A stretch of DNA of 64,000 nucleotides from Nocardioides sp. SLBN-35 (GTDB lineage: Bacteria; Actinomycetota; Actinomycetes; Propionibacteriales; Nocardioidaceae), in NCBI RefSeq assembly GCF_006715725.1, contig NZ_VFNU01000001.1:434001-498000 (forward strand), given 5' to 3'. The translations under genes were made by a program, and so were the position numbers. Under the pieces are notes generated by a model that did not search any database, was not told where the DNA came from, and saw only the letters and a list, made by a program, of their open reading frames with translations. Shown piece after piece: positions 41,227-51,823 of this stretch. How positions within the stretch are numbered: position 1 is the stretch's first letter; every line of letters starts with the position of its first letter.

Positions 41227-42881
41227 AGGCCCTCGGCCAGCGGGCCGAGCGCGAGGGCGGGAAAGAAGGTCAGCCCGGCCACGATGACCGTGACGACCGC
41301 GAGCATCCCGACGAACAGCGGGCCGCGGGTCGGCAGCGTCCCCGCGGTCCGCGGGACCGGGACCTGCCGGGCCAGCGAACCGGCCAGCGCGAGGACCAGC
41401 ACGATCGGCACGAACCGGCCGAGCAGCATCGCCAGACCGATGGTGATGTTGTAGAACGACGTGTTCGCGGACAGGCCGGCGAACGCGGAGCCGTTGTTGT
41501 TGGCGCCGGACAGGTAGGCGTAGAGCACCTCGCTGAGCCCGTGCGGTCCGGTGTTGAGGATCGACTCCCGCGGTCCCGGCAACGACAGGGCCAGGGCGGT
41601 GAGCCCGAGGACGAGCAGCGGCATGGTGAGGATGTTGAGCGCCACCAGCTTGATCTCGCGGGCGGTGAGCTTCTTGCCGAGCAGCTCGGGGGTGCGACCG
41701 ACCATCAGGCCGGCGATGAACACGGTGAGGATCGCCAGCACGAGCATCCCGTACAGGCCGGTCCCCACGCCGCCGGGTGCCACCTCGCCGAGGCCCATGT
41801 TCAGCATCAGCAGGCCGCCGCCGACCGGCGAGAACGAGGAGTGGAAGGAGTTCACCGCGCCGGTGCTGGTGCCGGTGGTGGAGACCGCGAACAGCGCCGA
41901 GCCCGGTACGCCGATCCGCGTCTCCTTGCCCTCCATCGCCGAGCCCGCGACGTCGTACGCCGCGGTCGGGTGGGCCGCCTCGATGGCCCAGACGGCGGCG
42001 AGCATGACCACCCAGATCACGGCCATCGCCGCGAGCACGGCGTACCCCTGGCGGACGTCGCCGACCATCACGCCGAAGGTGCGGGTCAGGCAGACGGGGA
42101 TGAGGAGCAGCAGGAACACCTCGAACAGGTTGCTGACCGGGTTGGGGTTCTCGAACGGGTGCGCGGCGTTGGCGTTGAAGAACCCGCCGCCGTTGGTGCC
42201 GAGCTCCTTGATCGCCTCCTGGGACGCGACCGGGCCGCCCGGGATCGTTTGGTGCCCGCCCGTGAGCGTGGTGGCCTCGACGCCGCCGGACAGGTTCTGC
42301 ACGACGCCGAGCAGGATCAGCGCGACCGCCGCCACGACGGCCAGCGGCAGCAGCACCCGGACCGTGCCGCGGGTCAGGTCGACCCAGAAGCTGCCGAGCC
42401 GTCCGGTGCGGGAGCGGGTGAAGCCGCGGACCAGCGCCACCGCGACCGCGAGGCCGACGGCGGCGGAGAGGAAGTTCTGGACGGCCAGGCCGCCCATCTG
42501 GACCAGGTGGCCCATCGTGGTCTCACCGGAGTAGGCCTGCCAGTTGGTGTTCGTCACGAACGACGCGGCGGTGTTGAACGCCAGGTCCGGCGCGACGTCG
42601 GGGAGGCCGAGCGACCAGGGCAGATGGTCCTGCAGCCGCTGGAGCGCGTAGAGCAGCACCAGGCCCGCGACGGAGAACGCGAGCAGCGAGACGGCGTACG
42701 TGCGCCAGGCCTGGTCGCCCCGCGGGTCGATCCCGACGAGGCGGTAGATCCCGCGCTCGACGCGCAGGTCCCGATCGGTGGTGAAGACGTGGGCGATGTA
42801 GGTGCCCAGGGGGCGGTAGCACAGGGCGAGGGCAGCGATCAGCGCGCCGACCTGGAGCAGGCCGGCCAGGGTGTCGTTCAT
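41223..42881 (-). CDS. kdpA: Potassium-transporting ATPase subunit KdpA
   Basis: A 552-residue channel-like subunit with about ten membrane helices and four selectivity-filter-like loops, seen in [53 protein letters not shown] and [16 protein letters not shown]. It selects potassium with high affinity. It begins directly before the stop of kdpF. Confidence 0.96.
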
Positions 42882-42971
42882 CTAGAAGCGCTCCGGGAGG
42901 ATCAGGGCCAGCACGAGGTAGCCGAGGAGGAGGGCGCTGATGACCAGCGCGGCGACGTTCTCGGCGCTCAT
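42882..42971 (-). CDS. kdpF: KdpF small membrane subunit
   Basis: A 29-residue single-helix protein, MSAENVAALVISALLLGYLV and then LALILPERF, the standard pattern of KdpF including the near-terminal LxxPERF. The stop lies next to the kdpA start and its ATG overlaps the stop of the upstream membrane gene. It stabilises the KdpFABC complex. Confidence 0.93.
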   Translation of the reverse strand: MSAENVAALVISALLLGYLVLALILPERF

Positions 42972-43321
42972 GAGGTCCTCCGGGCCGCCGCGAGGGCGAG
43001 CAGCACGAACCCCGCGAGCAGAGCGAGGTCGGCGGGCGCGAGCCCGAGCTCGCCGTACGGGTGAAGGGCGAAGCCCTCGGCGAACGCCCAGCCGGCGATG
43101 CCCGTCCCGCAGGCGAGGGCGCGGGTCAGCGGCAGCGCCGCAGCGGCGGTGACGAGGAGGACGACGGCGGTGCCGAGGGGTGCGGGCAGGTCGAGGGCCG
43201 TGATCACGCCGGCGGTGACGAACAGCGCGAAGCCGCCGAGGCCGAACCGGACGGCAGGCTCCTCGAGGAGCCGCGGCTCGGCCGTCTGCCCGGCTCGGCG
43301 GAGGAGGTGGACGGGTGTCAT
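42968..43321 (-). CDS. Membrane protein encoded first in the kdp operon
   Basis: The 117-residue protein has three hydrophobic segments (about 28-44, 49-64 and 96-112), separated by short loops. It overlaps kdpF by ATGA and lies directly after the phased boxes that should bind KdpE, so it is made with the transporter. I do not recognise it as a standard Kdp subunit. It might be an accessory to KdpFABC or a distant relative of the KdpD membrane domain. No ribosome site is obvious. Confidence 0.65.
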   Translation of the reverse strand: MTPVHLLRRAGQTAEPRLLEEPAVRFGLGGFALFVTAGVITALDLPAPLGTAVVLLVTAAAALPLTRALACGTGIAGWAFAEGFALHPYGELGLAPADLALLAGFVLLALAAARRTS

Positions 43322-43361
43322 GACTCGGAGTCTTCGCTCGGCCGGGCCGGGTGGCGCGGGT

Positions 43362-43420
43362 CCTGACGCGTTCCTAACGGCGGCCTGACAGGGCCTAACG
43401 GCTGTCAGGAACGTGTTAGG
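43362..43420 (-). promoter_or_regulatory. Six helically phased CCTRAC boxes upstream of the kdp operon
   Basis: CCTGAC or CCTAAC begins at 43362, 43373, 43384 and 43394 on the plus strand, and the reverse forms GTCAGG and GTTAGG begin at 43404 and 43415. Steps are 11, 11, 10, 10 and 11 bp, so all six lie on one DNA face. Direct repeats with 11-bp phasing are typical for OmpR/PhoB-class regulators such as KdpE. The nearest box is 41 bp from the first start codon. Confidence 0.8.
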
Positions 43421-43431
43421 GGTCTCGCTGA

Positions 43432-43800
43432 GTGGCGGCGGCGCGGATCGGCTTGGGCGTGAATGCCTCAGCGAGCGAGCGGGCGTCCGCGTCCGTGGTG
43501 GCGGGTCACGTGCCTGACCGGCGTCGACGACTCTCCTCCCTCGGCTACCAGCCGGGCATCGCCTTCCTCGCCGCCGGGCTGCTCAACCCCTCGCCACCGT
43601 GGTCCTGCTGCTGACCCTGTTCGGCGCGCCGTCGGTCTACCGCGGGGTCGCGGCCGAGAGCCCGCACGGGCAGCGTCGATCGCCATGCTGGAGGGGCTCC
43701 GGGCCGGCTGGCGAGGCAAGCTGTTCGTGCTCGCGAGGGCAGCCTGATCCCGCAGATGGCGCGGGTCCTTCTCTTCGGCACCGGCGAGTCGTCGCAGTAA
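43432..43800 (+). pseudogene. Decayed amino-acid/APC-type permease gene
   Basis: Fragments of one protein appear in three frames in order: SLGYQPGIAFLAAGLLNP (to about 43590), VVLLLTLFGAPSVYRGVAAESPHGQ (about 43600-43672), and SIAMLEGLRAGWRGKLFVLA (about 43675-43740). Intact APC-type permeases carry this as one run with ESPHGQGSIAML unbroken. A final short stretch IPQMARVLLFGTGESSQ ends at TAA 43798-43800 and may be the C-terminus, implying a large internal deletion. Confidence 0.55.
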
Positions 43801-43905
43801 CACGCCGTCCACTCGACTACCCGGCAGTTGTCCGCACGCGCGTCGGCGTATCGCAGGCGTGTCGTGCTGAGAACCGGCGACCAGTCGGGTGGACGGCGTG
43901 TTACT
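43796..43905. repeat. Long inverted repeat with 23-nt arms
   Basis: Arms 43796-43818 and 43883-43905 match at 22 of 23 positions around a 64-nt loop. The outer ends read GTAACAC and GTGTTAC, the same motif as in the palindrome at 29291-29369, and both loops contain GAGAACCG. The TAA that ends the permease remnant lies in the left arm. Confidence 0.8.
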
Positions 43906-43972
43906 TCAATGCGGGCGGGCGGCAACGGGGCGGGCCGAGGCGAGCCGGCCGCGTCCGGCGTACGGTCGGAGG

Positions 43973-44302
43973 ATGGGCTACGAACAGATCAGCGCGGATG
44001 AGTTCAGCCAGGCCGAGGGCGTCGCGGACTGGCGGGTCCTCGGCGTCGACGCGTACGCCGTGTTCCGCACGGGCAGCTTCACCACCGGCCTGGAGCTGGT
44101 GAACGCGATCGGTGAGCTGGCGGAGGCGGCCAACCACCATCCGGACCTCAAGCTGGGCTACCCGTCACTCGCGGTGCACCTGACCACCCACGACACGGGC
44201 ACCCTCACCACGGCCGACCTCGACCTCGCGCAGCGGATCTCGGCGGCTGCCCGCAACCTCGGGGTGGCCGGGGACCCGGACGCGGTGACCGCCTGGGAGT
44301 GA
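43973..44302 (+). CDS. Pterin-4a-carbinolamine dehydratase-like protein
   Basis: The 109-residue protein fits the family signature His55-His56-Pro57, Tyr63 and His73 with a following Asp (HHPDLKLGYPSLAVHLTTHD, DLDLAQRI). The enzyme dehydrates 4a-hydroxytetrahydrobiopterin, and related proteins act in pterin recycling or as dimer cofactors. GGAGG directly precedes the ATG. It stands alone between two palindromes. With folE at 27.5 kb it shows that pterin chemistry is represented twice in the window, though not in one operon. Confidence 0.85.
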   Translation: MGYEQISADEFSQAEGVADWRVLGVDAYAVFRTGSFTTGLELVNAIGELAEAANHHPDLKLGYPSLAVHLTTHDTGTLTTADLDLAQRISAAARNLGVAGDPDAVTAWE

Positions 44303-44336
44303 TCGAGCCGGCAGACGTCGTACGAGCCTGGACGAC

Positions 44337-44403
44337 GAAACCGGCGCTTGGACGACGATGCTTCCTCGTCCAAGCACCAGTTTCACCGGCCGGCCGGTGA
44401 AAC

Positions 44404-44404
<1 letters not shown>
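44337..44404. terminator. Double palindrome between convergent genes
   Basis: One stem pairs 44337-44355 with 44366-44384 (17 of 19). A second, perfect 26-bp palindrome occupies 44379-44404, centred on CCGGCCGG, and its last base is the first base of the UvrA-like gene's stop codon on the other strand. The two stems share 44379-44384, so they exclude each other in RNA. Confidence 0.7.
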
Positions 44405-46761
<2,357 letters not shown>

Positions 46762-46876
46762 GGGCCCATCATGACCGATCGTGCCGACACCCGGGACCCG
46801 TCGCGGGGACGGTCGTTGAGGTGTACGAGAATCGTCAGTCCTGGTGGGGGATCCGGGACGAAACTTGGGGGGAACC

Positions 46877-47506
46877 GTGCTGGAGGGAGCCGTGATCGAC
46901 GAGGCCGCCACGCAGACGAGCTACGAGGAGTTCGGCGTCGCGTGGATCCGCCGGGTGCTCCACAAGGAGCGGATCCTGCGCACCATCGACGAGGTGTTGG
47001 GCGACCAGATCGCGCTCGGCCCGATCGGCGCCGGGCCGGGCCGAGCGTTCGCGAGCGTGAGCTTCGTCGGGACCTACCGGCCCACGACGGGCGAGTTGGT
47101 GCCGGGCGAGCTGCTGACCTATGCGATCGACCTGCCGATCAGCGTGGTGTTCGAGCTGGGCCTGCCGATGGACCGGCTGACGTTCAACGCCGAGGTCGTC
47201 GTACCGCTGGTCCTGGTGGTCCACACCGAGGCACCGCTGAGGCTGCGGCTCGAGCTGAAGACCCCGACCGAGGACCAGATCGGACTCGAGCTCAAGACCG
47301 ACACCCGGCGCGGGGCGATGCTGCGCAAGGTCGCGGGCCTGGACGCCGAGCTGCGGCGGTTCCTGCTCAAGGTGCTGGACACCGAGCTGGCCAAGGACTA
47401 CGTGCGGAAGGCGACCCACCTCGACATGGAGGAGCTGATCGACGAGGCCTGGCCGGCCTTCACCGAGCAGTTCCTGCCGCGGGGACCCGAGGACCGACAG
47501 GGCTGA
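46877..47506 (+). CDS. Conserved protein of unknown function
   Basis: A 209-residue soluble protein, no signal or membrane segment. The second half alternates hydrophobic and charged residues (RLTFNAEVVVPLVLVVHTEAPLRLRLELKTPTEDQIGLELKTDTRRG), suggesting a beta-barrel or lipid-binding fold, followed by an amphipathic helix region. I do not recognise the family. GTG at 46877 follows GGGGGGAA; a second GTG at 46892 also has a good site. The 3-prime end overlaps a small gene on the other strand by 47 bp. Confidence 0.65.
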   Translation: MLEGAVIDEAATQTSYEEFGVAWIRRVLHKERILRTIDEVLGDQIALGPIGAGPGRAFASVSFVGTYRPTTGELVPGELLTYAIDLPISVVFELGLPMDRLTFNAEVVVPLVLVVHTEAPLRLRLELKTPTEDQIGLELKTDTRRGAMLRKVAGLDAELRRFLLKVLDTELAKDYVRKATHLDMEELIDEAWPAFTEQFLPRGPEDRQG

Positions 47507-47666
47507 TCGCAGCCCGGTGCGCCGGCTGGGCGACGGTACGCCGGGCGAGCCGGCCCGGGGCGGCCACGACGTCGTGCAGCGCACCGAACGCCATCGCGGC
47601 GAGCGGGATCCACAGCGGGATCAGCATGAAGGCGAAGATCGGCACCAGGGTCAACAGGTCGCGCAT
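47460..47666 (-). CDS. Small single-helix membrane protein
   Basis: A 68-residue protein beginning MRDLLTLVPIFAFMLIPLWI, a strong membrane helix, then a basic Arg/Pro-rich tail. The start at 47666 is chosen for its GAGGAG site nine bases upstream. Its last 47 bp lie antisense to the end of the preceding unknown gene. Function unknown; the coding status is moderately certain. Confidence 0.55.
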   Translation of the reverse strand: MRDLLTLVPIFAFMLIPLWIPLAAMAFGALHDVVAAPGRLARRTVAQPAHRAAISPVGPRVPAAGTAR

Positions 47667-47822
47667 CGCGGGCTCCTCGGGTGGGTTTCTCGACCTCACC
47701 GAGTCTGCGGCGGGCGCCGGCGCCCCCGCTCGTGCCCAGGGACAGACCGGCGCGCCGGATTTGTGCCCGCGTCACAGTCCGCCGCCGGCGGTATCGATCT
47801 ACGCCCGTGTCACGATGTGCCG

Positions 47823-48443
47823 GTGACGGAGAGCGCGCGACGGTACGGCGGCCGCGCGGCCGAGGAGCGGGTCGCCGAGCGCCGCACGCGGTTGCTGGCC
47901 GCCGGCCTGGAGCTGATGGGCACCCGGGGGGTCGCCGGCGCGACCGTGCGCGGGGTGGCCGAGGAGTCCGGGCTGGCCGCGCGGTACTTCTACGAGAGCT
48001 TCTCGAGCATCGAGGCGCTCCAGCTCGCCGTCTTCGAGCAGATTGCCGGCGAGGCCGCGGCCCGCTCGCTCGGCGCCCTGGCCGGCGCGCCCGACGACCC
48101 CGCCGCCCGCACCCGGGCGGTGCTGGCCGAGATGGTCGACCTGTTCCTCGAGGACCCGCGCAAGGGCCGGATCGCGCTGCTGGAGTCGATCACCTCACCC
48201 GTGCTCGGCCCGCGCGTGCTCGAGGAGTCGCGCCGCTTCGCCGGCATGCTCGCCGCGACCGCGTCCTCCGGTGACCCGGCCGGGCCCGCCGAAGGGCTGC
48301 CGGTCGAGGTGCGGCTGCGGGCCCAGTTCCTCATCGGCGGCGTCGCGCACACCCTCAGCGCCGCCCTGCAGGGCGACATCGAGGTCGAGCGGGACCGCCT
48401 GGTCGACGTGCTGGTCGAGCTGTTCCTCGTGCTCAGGCCGTGA
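47823..48443 (+). CDS. TetR family transcriptional regulator
   Basis: A 206-residue repressor with helix-turn-helix TVRGVAEESGLAARYFYESFSS near residues 45-66. The GTG at 47823 is the start that gives the usual N-terminal length. Upstream, TGTGCCCGCGTCACA and a second GTGTCACG near 47810 could be half-sites. It overlaps the LLM oxidoreductase gene by 11 bp at the 3-prime end. Targets unknown. Confidence 0.85.
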   Translation: MTESARRYGGRAAEERVAERRTRLLAAGLELMGTRGVAGATVRGVAEESGLAARYFYESFSSIEALQLAVFEQIAGEAAARSLGALAGAPDDPAARTRAVLAEMVDLFLEDPRKGRIALLESITSPVLGPRVLEESRRFAGMLAATASSGDPAGPAEGLPVEVRLRAQFLIGGVAHTLSAALQGDIEVERDRLVDVLVELFLVLRP

Positions 48444-49485
48444 CGGGGGCCTCGGCGAGCAGCTCGCGGACCCGCGGGACGACCCGGGTGCCGTAGAGCT
48501 CGATGCTGCGCATCAGCTGTTCGTGCGGCATCGCGCCGTTGCTGTACTTCAGGTCGAAGCGCTGGATCCCGAGGTCGCGCACGGCCGCCGCGATCTTGCG
48601 CGCGACCGTCTCCGGTGAGCCGACGAAGAGCGCGCCGTGGTCGACCTCGGCGTCGTACTGTGCGCGGGTGGCGGGGCCCCAGCCGCGCTCGGCGCCGATC
48701 CGGTTGCGGCTCTCCGTGAAGTGCGGGTAGAGCGCCTCGCGCGCCTCGTCGTCGGTGTCCGCGACGAAGCCGGGGGAGTGGACCGCGATGGGCAGCGCCG
48801 GTCGGTCGAACTCCTGGAGCGCGCGGCGGTAGAGGTCGGTGAACGGTGCGAACCGCGCGGGCTCGCCGCCGATGATCGCGATCGCGAGCGGGAAGCCGTA
48901 GTTGGCGGCGCGTACGACGGACTCCGGCGAGCCGCCGACGCCGATCCAGGTCGGGATCGAGCCGCGCTCGGTGGTCGGGAAGACCCGCGCGTCGCGCAGC
49001 GGCGCCCGCAGCTCGCCGCGGTCCCAGGTGACCGCCCGCTCTCCCTGGAGCGCGGCCCACAGGTCGATCTTCTCGCTGAAGAGCTGGTCGTAGTGCGCCA
49101 TGTCGAACCCGAAGAGCGGGAACGACTCGGTGAACGAGCCGCGGCCCATGGTGATCTCGGCGCGGCCGCCGGACAGGGCGTCGAGGGTCGCGAAGCGCTC
49201 GTAGAGGCGGACCGGGTCGTCGGAGCTGAGCACCGTGACCGCCGTACCGAGCCCGATCCTCTCGGTGCGGGCCGCGATCGTCGCCAGCACCATCTCCGGG
49301 CTGGTCACCGCGAAGTCCGCGCGGTGGTGCTCCCCGATGCCGAACACGTCGACGCCGACCCGGTCGGCCAGCACGGCCTGCTCCACGATGTTGCGGATCA
49401 CCTGGGGGTGGCCCAGGCGCTCTCCGGTCGCCGCGTCGACGGTGACGTCGCCGAAGGTGTCGAGCCCGAAGACGAGCTCGCTCAC
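48433..49485 (-). CDS. Luciferase-like (LLM) flavin-dependent oxidoreductase
   Basis: A 350-residue TIM-barrel enzyme: VFGIGEHHRADFAVTSPEMVLATIAARTERIGLGTAV and GGRAEITMGRGSFTESFPLFGF are typical of FMN- or F420-using LLM monooxygenases. It probably oxidises a small organic compound. The GTG start forms a GTGA overlap with the stop of the thioredoxin gene, so the two are coupled; the thioredoxin might keep a partner reduced. Confidence 0.87.
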   Translation of the reverse strand: MSELVFGLDTFGDVTVDAATGERLGHPQVIRNIVEQAVLADRVGVDVFGIGEHHRADFAVTSPEMVLATIAARTERIGLGTAVTVLSSDDPVRLYERFATLDALSGGRAEITMGRGSFTESFPLFGFDMAHYDQLFSEKIDLWAALQGERAVTWDRGELRAPLRDARVFPTTERGSIPTWIGVGGSPESVVRAANYGFPLAIAIIGGEPARFAPFTDLYRRALQEFDRPALPIAVHSPGFVADTDDEAREALYPHFTESRNRIGAERGWGPATRAQYDAEVDHGALFVGSPETVARKIAAAVRDLGIQRFDLKYSNGAMPHEQLMRSIELYGTRVVPRVRELLAEAPVTA

Positions 49486-49829
49486 TGCTCGGCCTTCGCG
49501 GCGTCGACGTCGAAGTCGCGGACGGCGGCGATGACCTGGGCCAGGGCGGGTGCGGGCAGCGCACCGGCCTGGGAGAAGACCAGCGCACCCTTCTTGAACG
49601 CCATCAGGGTCGGGATGGAGGTGACCCTGGCGGCACTGGCGAGCTGCTGCTCCTCCTCGGTGTTCACCGAGCCGAAGACCAGGTCGCCGTGCTCCTCGGC
49701 GGCCGCCTCGTAGATCGGGGCGAAGTTGCGGCACGGGCCGCACCACGACGCCCAGAAGTCGACGAAGACGATCTCGTTGTCGAGGACCGTCTGCTCGAAG
49801 TTGCCGGCGGTCAGGTCGATGGTGGACAT
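49482..49829 (-). CDS. Thioredoxin
   Basis: The 115-residue protein has the active site WCGPC with Cys30 and Cys33 and the cis-proline stretch SIPTLMAFKKG. It reduces disulfides in the cytoplasm. Coupling to an LLM oxidoreductase rather than to thioredoxin reductase suggests it is a secondary copy. GAGGAAT is the ribosome site. The lysozyme lipoprotein gene lies 8 bp upstream. Confidence 0.92.
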   Translation of the reverse strand: MSTIDLTAGNFEQTVLDNEIVFVDFWASWCGPCRNFAPIYEAAAEEHGDLVFGSVNTEEEQQLASAARVTSIPTLMAFKKGALVFSQAGALPAPALAQVIAAVRDFDVDAAKAEQ

Positions 49830-49837
49830 GTCATTCC

Positions 49838-50617
49838 TCAACGTCCCTCGATCGGAAATGTTCCCCGGTTGCGGTCCACGCCGCCCCTGATGCCGGGCAC
49901 GGAGCCGCGGTCGTCGTACTGCCACACGGCCCAGTCGCGGGCCGGTGGGCGCTCGCCGAGGCGACGTACCCACTGGGGGTGGTCGGCCAGGTCCTTCGCG
50001 AACCCGAAGCGGTCCTCGAAGTCGGGGTAGAGATAGACCAGCGTGGTCGTGGCGAGGGTCTCGTCGACTCGCTGGAGGAACTCCCGGACCTCGGCGAGGA
50101 GGGCCGCGCGCGACGGTGGGTCGGTGCAGCTGCCGGCGAGCTCGAGGTCGAGCGCCGGCGGCTGGCCGGGGGCGGTGTCGGGGCCGAGGACGCGCAGGAA
50201 GTGCTCGGCCTGTGCCGTGCCGTCGCTGCACAGCTGGAAGTAGTGGTAGCCCGCGACCGAGACGCCAGCGCGTACGGCGGCCGCCCGGTGCGCCGCGAAC
50301 CGCGGGTCCGTGAACCCGGTGCCCTCGCTGGCCTTGAGGTAGGCGAACCGGATGCCCGCACCGGCCACCTGCTCCCAGTCGATCGGGCCCTGGTGATGGG
50401 AGGCGTCGATGCCCTCGGCGAGCTTGGGGGTGGAGGTGGGCTCGGGCGTGGGGACGGGGGTCGGCGTGGGGGTCGGCGTGGGGGTCGGCGTGGGGGTGGT
50501 CGCCGGTGGTGCCGTGGTCGTGGACGGCGCCGAGGTCGTCGGTGCCGGACGGGCGTCCGGCGTACCGCCGCAGCCGGCCAGCGCCAGCACCGCCGCCATC
50601 GCGGCCAGTCTCCTCAC
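49838..50617 (-). CDS. GH25 lysozyme-like lipoprotein
   Basis: The 259-residue protein has lipobox LAGC (VLALAGCGG), a Thr/Pro linker of about 45 residues, and a GH25 muramidase domain from GIDASHHQG on, with catalytic acids Asp and Glu expected in GIDAS and LDLELAGS, and WAVWQYDDRG near the end. It should cleave peptidoglycan while anchored to the outer membrane face. The linker is encoded partly by three 12-nt tandem repeats. The start GTG 50617 has no strong ribosome site. Confidence 0.87.
   Translation of the reverse strand: MRRLAAMAAVLALAGCGGTPDARPAPTTSAPSTTTAPPATTPTPTPTPTPTPTPVPTPEPTSTPKLAEGIDASHHQGPIDWEQVAGAGIRFAYLKASEGTGFTDPRFAAHRAAAVRAGVSVAGYHYFQLCSDGTAQAEHFLRVLGPDTAPGQPPALDLELAGSCTDPPSRAALLAEVREFLQRVDETLATTTLVYLYPDFEDRFGFAKDLADHPQWVRRLGERPPARDWAVWQYDDRGSVPGIRGGVDRNRGTFPIEGR
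50460..50495 (-). repeat. Three perfect 12-nt tandem repeats in the lysozyme linker
   Basis: GTCGGCGTGGGG occurs three times in a row (50460-50495). On the coding strand each unit gives Pro-Thr-Pro-Thr. Unit number could change by slippage, altering the linker length in steps of four residues without a frameshift. Confidence 0.8.
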
Positions 50618-50671
50618 GCGGCCAGCCTTCCACGCAGCCTTCCACGCGTGCCGCCGACGTAGGGTCGACCC

Positions 50672-51190
50672 ATGCGCAAGCTGCTGCTGACCCTCGTCGT
50701 CGCGACCCTCGCCGCCGTCCTCGCGGTGCCCGCCCCGGCCCGTGCGGCCGTGAAGGTGATCGAGGACGGCGCCGAGCCCGCGCTGCCCGCGCAGATGGAC
50801 ATCGTGCGGGTCAAGATCGACAACCGCTCGGACCGGGTGGTGCTCAGGCTGACCTTCCGCGACCTGACCGAGACCCGCAAGGCGCAGACGAAGGTCTTCA
50901 TCGGGACCGACCCGGCCACCGACGACGGCTTCATCGCCTATACCGGCCACCGCCCCGGCACCGCTCCGGTCACCCAGCTGTGGCAGCCGACCGACCAGGA
51001 GTTCGGCGGCACCCCGGTCGAGTGCTCCGGGATCCGCGCGAAGTGGCGCTTCGACGTCGACCGGGTCCGCATCGTCGTACCGCAGGCGTGCCTGGCCAGC
51101 CCCGCCGACCGCTACCGGTTCAAGGCGGTCGCCGGGTTCTACAAGCGCAAGGGCGACTGGACCGCCTTCCGCACCGTCAAGCGCGGCTGA
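50672..51190 (+). CDS. Secreted protein of unknown function
   Basis: A 172-residue protein with a clear signal peptide (MRKLLLTLVVATLAAVLAVP, cleavage after ARA). The mature part is about 145 residues, beta-rich, with two cysteines (VECSG and PQACLA) probably forming a disulfide. Stretches such as VRVKIDNRSDRVVLRLTFRDL suggest an immunoglobulin-like sandwich. I recognise no family. It reads away from the lysozyme gene. Confidence 0.7.
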   Translation: MRKLLLTLVVATLAAVLAVPAPARAAVKVIEDGAEPALPAQMDIVRVKIDNRSDRVVLRLTFRDLTETRKAQTKVFIGTDPATDDGFIAYTGHRPGTAPVTQLWQPTDQEFGGTPVECSGIRAKWRFDVDRVRIVVPQACLASPADRYRFKAVAGFYKRKGDWTAFRTVKRG

Positions 51191-51234
51191 CCCACTGCCT
51201 CCCGGCCGCCCGGCCGCCCGGCTAGCCTCCTGTC

Positions 51235-51792
51235 ATGGAGACCGCGCGGACCACCCACGTCCTGGTGGACGGGGAGAACATCGACGCCACCCTCGGTACG
51301 TCGATCCTGGGCCGCCGGCCCCGGCCCGAGGAGCGGCCGCGATGGGAGCGGCTCCTGCAGTTCGTCGAGCGGCAGTGGGGGCAGCCGACGAACGGGCTGT
51401 TCTTCCTGGCGGCCAACAGCGAGCTGCCGATGTCGTTCGTGCAGGCGCTGCTGGCGATCGGCTACCGGCCGATCCCGCTGTCGGGCGGCGCCAACCAGAA
51501 GGTCGTCGACATCGCCATCCAGCGCACGCTGGCGGAGCTGAAGAGCCGCGAGGCCGATGTCGTCCTGGTCAGCAACGACGGCGACTTCGTGGAGCAGATC
51601 GAGGACGTCCTCGACGGGCGGCGGGTCGGGCTGGTCGGGTTCACCGAGTTCCGCAACAGCGCGTTCGCCCAGCTCACCACACGGGGCCTGGACTTCTTCG
51701 ACCTCGAGTACGACGTCAACGCCTTCAACGAGCGCCTGCCGCGGGTCCGGATCATCCCGATCGACGAGTTCGACCCGACCCAGTTCATCTGA
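51235..51792 (+). CDS. NYN domain protein (PIN-like ribonuclease fold)
   Basis: The 185-residue protein has acidic residues of the NYN/PIN nuclease fold: Asp13 in VDGENI, Asp in KVVDIAIQ and Asp-Gly-Asp in VSNDGDF. Such proteins are predicted metal-dependent RNases. The sequence is a single domain without OST-HTH. It stands alone between a secreted protein and a sugar-nucleotide-like epimerase gene. Confidence 0.82.
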   Translation: METARTTHVLVDGENIDATLGTSILGRRPRPEERPRWERLLQFVERQWGQPTNGLFFLAANSELPMSFVQALLAIGYRPIPLSGGANQKVVDIAIQRTLAELKSREADVVLVSNDGDFVEQIEDVLDGRRVGLVGFTEFRNSAFAQLTTRGLDFFDLEYDVNAFNERLPRVRIIPIDEFDPTQFI

Positions 51793-51823
51793 GGGCCAGC
51801 CACCGGCAGGGCATGCTGTGCGG

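Noticed and set aside
47755..47815. TGTGCCCGCGTCACA-like half-sites before the TetR gene at 47823
   Set aside because: Symmetry is imperfect and the second copy is only partial; noted in the gene entry but too weak to list as an operator.
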